A DNA stretch of 64,000 nucleotides from Acanthosepion esculentum (taxonomy: Eukaryota > Mollusca > Cephalopoda > Sepiida > Sepiidae): the NCBI GenBank assembly GCA_964036315.1, contig OZ038478.1:147499164-147563163 (forward strand). The letters are read 5' to 3'. The notes under the pieces are model-generated. The model was not told the origin of the DNA, ran no database searches, and saw nothing but the letters and a program-made list of their open reading frames with translations. Position 1 is the stretch's first letter, and every line of letters begins with the position of its first letter. The position numbers and the translations under genes were made by a program. Positions 47,085 through 57,779 of this stretch are shown here, piece after piece.

Positions 47085-47530
47085 TTGGCGACAATGGCTC
47101 TCCACAATTTCCTATCATTTGTAGTTCGTCTTACTATCCATAAACTCTCGTGATGTAGTTTTCTTTTTCCGCCTCTGCCTCTCTTGCTTTCGTTATGTTT
47201 TTGTCAACTTCTACAAATCTGCTTTCCTTATTATAAGCGCTGGAAAAGTAAAGTTTATTTCTAATCCTATGAAAAAATGTTATTTTAATGTTCTCATTTT
47301 CTCTAACACTTCCTACGTTGCATTCAGAGAATGGTAAGCATCGTTCTGTAAAACTACATCTGTTGCATTTTACTCCTAATGATGAGGAATATGAGGAAAT
47401 TGTCAAACATTCAATGCCATATCGGAGGGTTGATATTCGTCTTCTCTTTCTACTGAAGTATTCCTGTTTCTTAACGATCGGCTTGTGTATGGCATGTTCC
47501 ATTATCTGTACGATATTTAGGCCATTTTAA
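47085..47530 (-). mobile_element. RTE-type LINE 3' end
   Basis: Minus-strand pieces in several frames: YGIECLTIS, FYRTMLTI, GRGGKRKLHHESLW and TTNDRKLWRAIVAN, the ECWT / FYRRML / GRGRQR..Y..SL / R..WRA.. series that ends RTE proteins. The open 122-codon frame (47134-47502) mixes these pieces through frameshifts. Confidence 0.7.
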
Positions 47531-49075
47531 TGTATGTATTCCTTGGAGATATCGACAATCCACGTTGGGGTTATGTATAAAACCGATAGTTAATGCTAAT
47601 TGTAGGAAATGGTTAATAAGTTTCTTTATATAAATCTATGCAAAACTAAGTATGCTATGCATGAAGGTAGACATGGAATATTAGAAAGAAATAGTATTGA
47701 ATACAAGAAAGATTGGTGACAACCTCAGCTAACAAGCAAATGTGTATGAGAATCGCACAAAATATTTAAAATGAAAATAAGGATTACAAAATATTCACTG
47801 AGCATGTGAGGATAGATCGTTTTGAATTCTATCTCTGGAATATAAAAGACAAGTTAAGAATTTCAAAAGATAGAAATGAAAACTATGTATATGAATATGA
47901 TGAAACAAGTATGGATTGTAAATTATGTAAAAAATGACTCAAAGTCGCACATATATTTTAAAAGTTATACAAGTGGAAATATAGTTAGAAAGAATGATAT
48001 CCAAAAAATCAGAGCTAAAATGAAACTGAAGATCGGAAGTATAAGTAGAATTCTCTTTAGTTATCAAACGAAATAAGTAAAACGTTATTTTATATACAAA
48101 AGTAAAGAATATGGTTCAATACAATTTGAAAATAGCTAAGCTTACGTCTATTTAAAACATTTTGATACGTGTTAGAAAGACAAAAATAATACTTAAAATC
48201 TCATTTTATATTTAGAAATATTTCTTTGTCCAGAATTCCATCTATCCTCTTTATTAGGAATAAGTCTGATTACTTTACAAAGCGTCTTTGAATCAATAGT
48301 AACAGTTATGAAAGAGTTCAAGACTTTATTCTGCAGAGATTTCAATTATAAGCCATCGAACTTTGGGCGGTGACTTGCTTACTTCAATATACTTTATAAC
48401 TGAAAAGGTCCACCATTTCCAAATTAAATAAAGAGAAACATTATACCTCACCAGATTTCGCAAGATGTAGGTTAGATTCAGGACAGATATGGATTGTTTG
48501 TGAATTCGTTTTATATTTTTAATTAGTTTGGTTTTCTTCTTTTTTTGTTTTGTCCTTACTGTTTTTTTTTTCGTATTTAGAACTTCCATAAATAATATTT
48601 ACTACGAAATAGCTTAAAGGATGTAAGAAAAAAAAATAAACGTACAAATCTAAGAATAACAAACGTTCTCGATCTGTCTCACTTCTTAACATTTGACCAA
48701 AAGAAAAACATATATTTGAAATTCCTTCTTGGGTGGACTAAAATCTTCAGCACCCATTTATATATTATTTAAACATCTCAGTCTTGATTTTTTATCAGTT
48801 CAGATGAAAAGATGAAAGGAATGATGAAAAATATAAACCAGAATGTACATAAAAATATCCAGAAAATGTTGTTATAAAATTTGTGAATATTCACATCTAC
48901 ACGCACAGACTGGCCCATGTGCACACATATATAAGTGATTATAATAGAAAAATTTTAATGTTTTTATTACAATCTCTTATAATAAGAATATATTGACATT
49001 TTGTTCTACTTTGTATTGAGCACATTTTAAAAGGTAAATGCTACGAACTATGTGTTTTACAACATTTGTGATCTC

Positions 49076-49077
<2 letters not shown>
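47531..49077. other. 1.5 kb AT-rich, no recognisable features
   Basis: Short frames only (for example 47876-48076 and 48326-48589), with no domains. Confidence 0.4.
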
Positions 49078-49318
<241 letters not shown>

Positions 49319-49439
49319 ATATAATAAAAATATTCTGATTTGTTGCTTATTATCTTGTAATTATTTCGGTAAATCGATTCCTTGATAATGTTTAAAAAGG
49401 CGTGTTATATCATGGATTATTTTTTATAAGTGTTTTAGA

Positions 49440-51125
49440 GAGATGATATTGTTTTGCATTTAATGCAAGCGGCTTGTAGAATTATATTTTTGGTTGATTT
49501 TCAAAACTGGATCCTTTTCTTATTCACGGATAAGCTCTTTGGTGTCGTTATTGAAGAACGAGAGAAAATCGACGTGTTGTTACATATTTCTTTTATTCCA
49601 AGTACTTTCGACGTAGCACAATGTCATCATCATGGTATTGTTCATTATTGTCGAAGACAAAATTGTTGTGTTCATCTGAAAGTTAAATCTTTTACTTGTG
49701 GAGTGAAGAACGCCGAGTCAGTGCGTGATAGCTGACACTGTTTAAGGGGAGGTAACTAAGTATGTTTGTGGAGAGTTTTTACGAAATATATAGTTAAAAA
49801 ACTATTAGTGCAAACCTCGTCATTTCAAACTATCTATTGTACACATTTTAAAACATTTGTTAAGTTTTCGAAATTATTTTTTATTAAGGTTTGCTTTCAA
49901 TATTTTAATATAGATAGCTTCGAGAACTTTTAGTTTATGTTTATTCTTTTCATGAAAATGTATGTAAGTATTTTCGACAATAATCTTTTGAATCGCGAAT
50001 GTGGATAGATATGTTGTTCTAAATGTTTAGAAATGTTGGACATATTATTCAAATGAAAACCTAACCGCCGAAACAACGTTTTTGTAGTATGTCCAACATA
50101 AATATTATTTTTACCATGGGAGATACAATCTCCCAGAAGACATTGAAATTTATAAACAATGTTGGTTTTCTGGAACATGTTTATGGGCGGGAAAGAGTCA
50201 TTATGAATGATTGTATTAAATATACTAGATTTAGTGTAGTATATAATAAATTTTATTTTTTTACTTGAATTTATAGTGGATATATTAGTATTTATTAATG
50301 TTTTTAGGATATTTTCGTCTTGTTTAAAATTAAAATGTATTTGGTTGCGATATAAAACATTGATATGTTTCAGGTTAGTTGAAGAAGTATTATATTCTAT
50401 TTATTTAGTATAAAAATCTATGACGGAACATCTTATTTCTTAATCAACAATATAATTAGGGAAATTATTATTAATAAGTGTTTATTTATATTTTTAGTTT
50501 GCAGTAGAAAATCTGAGGATGAATTATTTGTGCATTGTTTCTTGGGTTTTTTATAGTTGCTATTTTATAGTAACTGGGACATTCACACTTATAATTAAGA
50601 GTACAGGGATTTATGATGCTAGGATTGTTATATGAGGAAATAGGGAACTTATTGCTATTAGTATTTATCAGTATATATAAAAATGGAATTTTGTTGCTAT
50701 TAGTAAGTTCATTTGTAAACTTAAAGTGAATTATCCTGGAATTGGTTTTGAAGTTTATGGATTGCTTCTGTAATCTTTGACTAATATAAGGACATCATCG
50801 GCATATATTTGGTAGGTGGAGGTTATTTTTAATATTGTTAAATATGTTATTTTAGAGATTAGACATGTAGAAGGGGCTAAAAGTCGGACCCAGAACTTAA
50901 CCCATGGAGACGCCATCCCGTTGTATTTATGTATGCTATTTGTTCTTTTTATCATAGAATCGGACTTCGGTAGTGCAAGTTATCAGTAGTTTCTGTAATA
51001 TGCTAGGCATAATTTTAAGTGGAGGTAGAGATAGATTATTGCATATGTTTCTTATAATAATATCGATAGTTTCGCGAACAGGGAGATTAGTGAATAAGTT
51101 TTCGACATCAAGTCAGGTAATGGTT
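49440..51125 (-). mobile_element. Penelope-like element: RT palm, GIY-YIG and 3' region
   Basis: Read down from 51125: DVENLFTNLPVRETIDIII (motif A with Asp), MASPWVKFWV (usual MGSPLGP), QIYADDVLILVKDYRS near 50770 (catalytic YADD intact), decayed connector, then NIVYKFQCLLGDCIS, NNIYVGHTTKTLFRRL and HLEQH (GIY-YIG endonuclease, 50178-49990), and after a frameshift KLKVLEAIYIKILKANLNK (C-terminus, to about 49880). The remaining 3' region carries a hammerhead-like remnant. RT fingers are absent upstream, where a Tc1-type element begins. Stops and shifts make it a relic. Confidence 0.85.
49600..49636 (-). ncRNA. Degenerate hammerhead-like motif downstream of the PLE
   Basis: Minus strand: ATGATGA (for CTGATGA), a T, GAC-(loop)-GTC, GAAA, GTAC. 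It lies about 250-280 bp after the PLE C-terminus, and its GAAAGTACTTGGAATAAAA tail resembles the motif at 60892. The first core base pair is changed, so it is probably inactive. Confidence 0.35.
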
Positions 51126-51131
51126 TAATTG

Positions 51132-52074
51132 TTAAAAGTGACTCACCTGATTTTTTTACTTAAAATTTTTTTCGCCTATTGTTTTTGGGGGTCAAACTAA
51201 TTTTTAATCTTACTAATATAACGACCCATTCCCGACTCCCCCAGTAAAAAACGTTTTACTCAACCTAAGGTATTCTATTGATAAATATAATTTTGGATAA
51301 AATTAGATTTAGGGAAAAATATCTGTGCAAAAAAATTGACTGATTTATTTCCTGCAACTAGTAATCAATAGAAACATAACCGAACAGCTTTAAATAAAGA
51401 ATAATAGAGGAATAATTTATTTATAATAGGTAATATAGATCGAAATATTCAATAATCTATGGTTCCTCCTTTATTTTGAATAACCTTTTCAACATCTTTT
51501 TTGGCATTGACTTGATTAGGTTCTGGCAAATCTCATCTCCAAGCATTGAATTCCATTCGGATATGAAATTCACAATCAAATCCTCTTTGTTGCTCAACTG
51601 ATTTCTCGAGAGCCTGTACTTTATAATGCTCCATAAGTTTTCTATGAGGTTGAGTTCAGGAGATTGGGGCGGCCATGTCATACAACTCTCCTGCTTCTCA
51701 TCGAAGTATTCTTTCATCAATTTTGATTTGTGACAGGGAGCATTATCCTGCATAAAAATGAGCTTGTTGGTGTCGATTTGCACCCTTTCAGCAGAAGGGA
51801 GCAGACAAGACTCTAAAATTCTCTTGTACTGCTCGCTCCTGAGGGTCTTTTCAATAGGTTTTAAGAAACGAGTTCCATGAAAAGAAAAGCATCTCCAGAA
51901 CATTATACTGAACGGATGCTTGACGGTACTTACTGCTAAATTCAAAGAGCTTTCAAAGCTTCTTCTTCGGATTTTAGATCGCTTATCCTTTGAATTTACC
52001 TCAATGTTCGTTTCATCGGAGAAGAGAACATTTAGTAAAAAAATCAGGTGAGTCACTTTTATCGAACAGCACTG
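51132..52074 (-). mobile_element. Tc1-like deletion derivative, copy 2, core frame open
   Basis: The right end (read inward) is CAGTGCTGTTCGATAAAAGT GACTCACCTGA, next to a TA (52075-52076). The left TIR is eroded (ttgttaaaagtgactcacct). A 199-codon frame (51457-52056, begins GTG, no ATG) runs from the TIR itself into VLFSDETNIEV (first catalytic Asp), FMQDNAPCHKSKLM (second) and QSPELNLIENLW (Glu), with 34 residues between the second Asp and Glu. There is no HTH DNA-binding domain, exactly as in copy 1 at 12.2 kb. The frame shifts only near the end (MPKKMLKRLF). Confidence 0.9.
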
Positions 52075-53008
52075 TATAATCTCACTGAGAGGGATGCAAT
52101 TTACTATGTATCAGCGTCTCTCTCTCTCTCTCCCTCTCTCTCTCTCTCTGTCCATCTCTCATTGGTAGAATAATGTATCTAACTTTGTCACGGTTGTTCG
52201 GATTATTATTTTCTGTGGAGTTTTCTTTATCCTTCCCTGTATAAAGACTTTTTCAAAGATCTTATCCTACACGGGGTACCTAACTATGGTGTTAATTATC
52301 TATTTTCTAATGGTAGTCGTGAATTTGAGTCTCAAGCTTTCGTTTCGGTTTTTGATGGATGGATTTTTTGTAACCTCTAAACGTTCTATATGTTTTCATT
52401 TACTGTTCATGCATACATATTTAAGATCCTGTTCTAGATAGTCGATTAGCTTTTGTTTTATGTCAGTGATATTTGGATACAGAAAATCCGACTGTCATTT
52501 TGTACAAGTTCCTTTCCAAGTTTTCTTATTCTGTCAGAATTTGTTTTTCCAGTTTAAGATGATTTAAGGAGATTGTGAACATATCCGGGGAACAAAGGAT
52601 TTGATGCTATCATTTTGTGTGAGTTTCGTGCGATGACGTTTTCATGAATGCAGTCAATATTATTTTTTCTATTTTTGTAAGCATTGGCTGTAAACTGGAG
52701 ATTATCGTATCATCTGATTAAATATGTATTTGTCTTCCCGTTTCCAATGTAGACGGAATGTAGGATGCGCATTAGTAGGATATGTCATCCGAAGAAATGA
52801 GACTAAGTAGAAATGTTTTTTAATGACAATGCATTTCTCCTTCGTATAATAGGTTAGGTTGGCGTCTTAAGGTCAGAATGAATGATGAAATCGTATTTTA
52901 TTTTTTGTATCAAAGTCATTAATGTTTATCTGCTAGAACACAAATGCTTGATTCTGTTCCATGTTTTCCACTTTTACTCAGATTCTGTATCCTAATAACA
53001 CGCACATC

Positions 53009-53012
<4 letters not shown>
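52075..53012. other. Spacer with (CT)n, no gene recognised
   Basis: (CT)n at about 52116-52149. 52.2-52.9 kb has no domain I can name; it may include more of the interrupted PLE, but I could not confirm this. Confidence 0.35.

Positions 53013-53064
<52 letters not shown>
53013..53064 (+). repeat. (TG)n microsatellite
   Basis: About 26 TG units. Confidence 0.95.
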
Positions 53065-53066
<2 letters not shown>

Positions 53067-53333
53067 TTAACAAACCGCTCCAAGTGGTAGAGTTGGTTGT
53101 GTTTCTGTGAGACCCGGAGAAACCTGGCCTCATTGATTCATTCTCTCAGTAGTTTTTACAAAATCTGTGACTTTCATCAGCTATGTTGATAGAACGCGTA
53201 AACAATTCCAATTTTATAATAAGGTACTTGTGGCATTAACGTTATTCTTCATCAAGAAGATGAAAACATTTAGATTTAAGTGGATTATAGTAGCAAAAGC
53301 TGGCTTCACGTTTCATATTTCCTTCTCGACCTG

Positions 53334-53337
<4 letters not shown>

Positions 53338-53404
<67 letters not shown>
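53338..53404 (+). repeat. (TA)n microsatellite
   Basis: About 33 TA units adjacent to the mariner 3' end. Confidence 0.95.
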
Positions 53405-53408
<4 letters not shown>

Positions 53409-53423
53409 ACACGCACACACAGA

Positions 53424-54170
53424 GTACGCGATGGATAAATTGTCGTCTAAGTTACGCAAAAATAACATTGACATCTCAATTTCTCTGCTAAATTTACATA
53501 AATTACACAAAAATATCTTGAAATACTAAATAGTAAATTTATTCAATAAAATCGACATTGGCGTCAACAACGGCCCCAGACGACTTCGGAAAGTCCTGCA
53601 AATCTTCTGGAAGCCCTCCTGCCATAATCCTTGCCTTCAGCTCATCTTTGGTGTTACAAGGAGTGTTGTTGGTCTCTCACTCAACTGCACCCCACACATA
53701 ATAATCAAGGTGGTTGCAGTCTGGAGAATTAGGTGGGCAGATGTAAGAGGTGATGTGATCGCAGAAATTATATGTCAGCTTTGACTGGGTGCTCCTGGTT
53801 GTGTGTCATGGTGCAGAATCCTGTTGCACGACATAGGGTCTTCGAGCAGCCACGGTGTTGGCCCAGGGTAGCACTATCTTCACAAGGATATAGACCTCTG
53901 TGTTGCGTCTGCCATCACTAAAACTTTCTGGAGATGTTTTTTTCTTATCAGAGTGCACTTTCCGTGCTTCCGTACCTTCTTTGATCACCATTAGTCCAAC
54001 CCAACTCTATCCAAATGGTCTAAACTATCCTCAGATTGACATCCCAAAACTCTGAAATGTTCGCATTGGAGCTTCAGGCGGGAATGCCAAGCACTACGCC
54101 AAGGCGTTTCGAAATTTCTGTCAAATATATTCTCAATTGCCAATTCATGTAACGGTGTATGTCTAAAATC
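53424..54170 (-). mobile_element. DD37D-type (maT-like) mariner fragment
   Basis: Minus strand: GDGRRNT-like NTEVYILVKIVLPWANTV and YVVQQDSAP (second Asp; open frame 53991-53806), then PPNSPDCNHLDYYVWGAVE (third Asp), NNTPCNTKDELKARIMAG. Counting codons gives 37 residues between the second and third Asp, the maT (DD37D) spacing, assuming no indel. A TGA interrupts just after DSAP. The 3' end matches 33699 (CAATTTAT-CATCGC). The N-terminal HTH is missing or unrecognisable. Confidence 0.8.
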
Positions 54171-55472
54171 CAGGTGGTTAAATTAGGTCACCACGAGTTT
54201 TACGACAACTCAGATAACAGACCTTTTCTTTTTCTCCTTTTCTACAAGATGATAACTCTATTTCCTCCACCCTCTCAATATGAAATCGCTATTCTTAATT
54301 TTTAAACGTAGAGTAGGTTTTCCATCTTCATTTGCTTACAGGTCTGAAGATGTGAAGCTGTGTTTTATCAGCTTCAGTAAAATAAAATATCACTTTTGTT
54401 TTTTTAATTGTTTGTCATAATATAATAATTTTGCAGGCATAGAACTCTCAACGGATCTCTGTCCTCTTGGAAATTCCATACGGATTAACAATAATTTTAT
54501 TATTAATACATACATATATATATTATATAAAATAGTTGTTTACTTCTGTACAGTTTGTCCGTCTTCTATAGGTATTAGCTCATCTCTGTTATAGACTTGC
54601 ACGTCCTTGCACGATTATATTAGATCATTAGTCAAATCGTGGTTTATTATGTAAATGGTGCAAAGGCCAATTCAGTTATAGTTTCTGGGTGAGATCGCAG
54701 AATCTCACTTGTTGAGTTCTTAAACAAGGAAATCGGATGTTGAAAATATGTCAAGCATTTCCTTTCTGTCTAATCGAACATAGTGTGATTCCCACCCGGG
54801 GATAATTGTCGGAACGATAATCTCTGATGACTAGCTCACATAAATATCCCGACATGCTAAGTAACAGGAAAATTTGGAGGATATATTTTAGTGGGGAAGC
54901 GAATTTTTCTTGGATTCAATTAATTGATTATAAAGACGAATACACTGGCTTCCCTCTTTATGCTCGGAATAAGTTCAGTTTCGTTTTTCCTTCAGTAAAT
55001 ACTGTAAGGACTGTCCTAAAATGTTATCCGGAATCATTTCTTGGAAACGTAATTAACATCTATTAAAAGTAAACACTTAATAAGTCAGTTTAGTGAATGT
55101 AACGCATTTTAACTAAATCATATTTACATTAATTTAATCAAAAGGGAAAATATCATTTTCGAATTAAAATATAAAAGGCTTACCTTGATTTATGGAGAGA
55201 AAATGGAAAACACACCTGCAATAAAATATATCATGATTAAAATGATAAAGAAATAAATGGTTTCCAAATACAGATGATTAAGTAATCCAAATAGTAAATA
55301 TAATTTTCTCCATAGAATTTTCTAAACGATCATTTATTATGTAAATTGATCTCCAAAGATACATAGGGAAGTCATTAAATAAAAGAAAAAAAAACGAAAA
55401 ATTGTAATCTCTGGAATAGATTTTTGCATATATAACAAGACATTACGAAATAAAAATATATTTTAAAACTTT

Positions 55473-55477
<5 letters not shown>
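54171..55477. other. 1.3 kb spacer
   Basis: Contains a perfect 8-bp hairpin (tgaagctg 54353-54360, cagcttca 54369-54376). Short open frames (e.g. 54827-55066) have no domain. Confidence 0.4.
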
Positions 55478-55547
<70 letters not shown>

Positions 55548-55566
55548 ATACATATATATATATATA

Positions 55567-55605
<39 letters not shown>
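55478..55605 (+). repeat. (TA)n and (TG)n microsatellites
   Basis: (TA)n at 55478-55537, a short ac/ta mixture, then (TG)n to 55605. Confidence 0.95.
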
Positions 55606-55625
55606 AATTTGGCAGCAACTTTTCT

Positions 55626-55782
55626 TTTAAACATGTTGTGTTGAATGTTAAAGACAACATCGTCCTGCATATTTTCTTTTGAATTTTCTCATATTTTCTA
55701 ATGAGACTTATTAGAAAATATGAGAAAATTCAAAAGAAAATATGCAGGACGATGTTGTCTTTAACATTCAACACAACATGTT

Positions 55783-55786
<4 letters not shown>
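55626..55786. repeat. Perfect 77-bp inverted repeat (7-bp spacer)
   Basis: Arms 55626-55702 and 55710-55786 are exact reverse complements over all 77 bases, with spacer gagactt. Left flank is (TA)n(TG)n and right flank is (TA)n. No TIR, target duplication or coding domain is visible. Confidence 0.95.

Positions 55787-55850
<64 letters not shown>
55787..55850 (+). repeat. (TA)n microsatellite
   Basis: About 32 TA units starting at the end of the inverted repeat. Confidence 0.95.
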
Positions 55851-55854
<4 letters not shown>

Positions 55855-56264
55855 TACAGAAGCCTTAAAAATCCATCAGCTCAGGTAATAATTTATTTTG
55901 TGGATTTTAAAAGTCCATCTCTTCCGACTGGTTTTACAAAATTAAATGGAGTTCAATTTATTCAGAAGAGAGAAAAGAGAAAAAAGCAAAAGGGAGAAAG
56001 ACAGAGATTTTAACATAGGGTTTTTTAGGGTGAAAAGAAAGTGTGACAGATAGGGGTAGGGGAAAGGGAAAGAGTGTGCCTGAGGGAAAGTGATGAAAGA
56101 TTGATTTAAGCTAGTCAACTGGGTGCCCCAGAAACGATGACTAGTTAAAAAACAGGGTGGGGGAAGGGAGTGATCATATTCAAAATAGATACATTGAAAT
56201 TGTCTAGTCATTTTAAGCAGCGAAACCATCATCCTCGCATTATAACCGTCACAATTACAAATTG
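55851..56264. other. No gene recognised
   Basis: Purine-rich stretches on the plus strand. Nothing recognised. Confidence 0.4.

Positions 56265-56322
<58 letters not shown>
56265..56322 (+). repeat. (AAT)n microsatellite
   Basis: About 19 AAT units. Confidence 0.95.
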
Positions 56323-56324
<2 letters not shown>

Positions 56325-56630
56325 TATTTGATATCAATATAAACAAAAAACATGAATTTAAAAATAATTAAACCATCATATGGTTTTTGATATTGCAATA
56401 TATTAATAGTTCTGGAAAATTTTCTCATTAATATAAATGTATACTCAAAACTTTTGATATATGTATGAATATATATGTTCTTAAAGAAGAGACCCTTTAA
56501 ATGTAAAGTGCCAAATGAAAAACTATAGGAATAAATAGGAAGAAATTGAGAAAAGAAATAAAGAAAATAATTTAGATAAAAATAATAACAAATAATAAAG
56601 AAAGAAACCTTATAGCAAAAATAAAATAGG
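56323..56630. other. No gene recognised
   Basis: AT-rich spacer between two AAT arrays. Confidence 0.35.
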
Positions 56631-56659
56631 ATAATAATAATAATAATAATAAAAATAAT

Positions 56660-56715
<56 letters not shown>

Positions 56716-56735
56716 TGATAATTATAATAATAATA
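56631..56735 (+). repeat. Interrupted (AAT)n microsatellite
   Basis: AAT array with aaaat, aatt and gatgat interruptions. Confidence 0.9.
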
Positions 56736-57352
56736 TGGTAATATCAAAGATAATGTGATAGTTATAGCAGTAATAATTATTGGTCGAGAAAGAAAACGAG
56801 CGTTATAGTAATGGGTGAATAACAAAAATGTTGGAAGATTATATGATAAGAAAGAGGAGTAGAAGTGACAGTACATGTATAAAGTGATAACAGTTCACAC
56901 AAGTTCAGTAAGACTCTAGATCAGTTTAAATCGACTTAGGTGACGACATCTGGAAATTAATTTGTACTTTTTGATTAATAGTATATTTTGATTATCAAAT
57001 TTAATTATCCTAATTTTCTCATGTCAGCACAGAAAGATAGATGTAATCTGTGTCTTATTAAATGAGAGAACTGCGGTTATGCCAGTGTGTAGGTATTTAA
57101 GTAAGTATTTTCTTGGTACATAAGCAAAATAAAATAAGTTTCAACACTTTTCATCACTTACAAATTTTCACTCCCCTTGCTCATACATTTACATTCACTT
57201 CCGGTTTTCTAGTATATTGGAGTAGTTTTCTTTGACTTGTGTATACTTCCATTTGCCTAAGGAGAAACCTAGGCAAAACCTGGGTAGCGAGTTTGGTTGA
57301 CATATGTACATACATTAATATAGACATACACAGACACAGACACACACACACA

Positions 57353-57355
<3 letters not shown>
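56736..57355. other. No gene recognised
   Basis: Six hundred bases of AT-rich spacer. Nothing recognised. Confidence 0.4.

Positions 57356-57424
<69 letters not shown>
57356..57424 (+). repeat. (TA)n microsatellite
   Basis: About 34 TA units with one tc interruption. Confidence 0.95.
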
Positions 57425-57426
<2 letters not shown>

Positions 57427-57779
57427 GGTGGACTCTCCGATCGTGAACAATAAATGAAGGTCAGCATTGGATGGCGCCTTTCGTTTTACACTTACTCGTG
57501 CTAGCAGGGGCAATTGTGGAGAAAATCAGGTAAAGGAAAGACATTTCATTTCTGCTTTCTTAAGTGTGATACAAGTCCAGCTTTGCTGCGGGCGACAAAG
57601 CCACATTTACAGATGAAATTTTTAAAGCAGGATTTTGATGGCGCCTCTGCTTCAGTGCTTGACCAATCTGATCACGGTGATTTAGTCTACGTATTCAAAC
57701 ATAATGAAAACTTAACATAATGAAACATGTGTACCACACTACTTCTGTTTCAGTCTTGGTTTTCCTAGGTTTTCAGATA
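57425..57779. other. Spacer with a short unrecognised frame
   Basis: An open frame at 57514-57720 contains two Cys and two His but no pattern I can assign. Confidence 0.3.
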
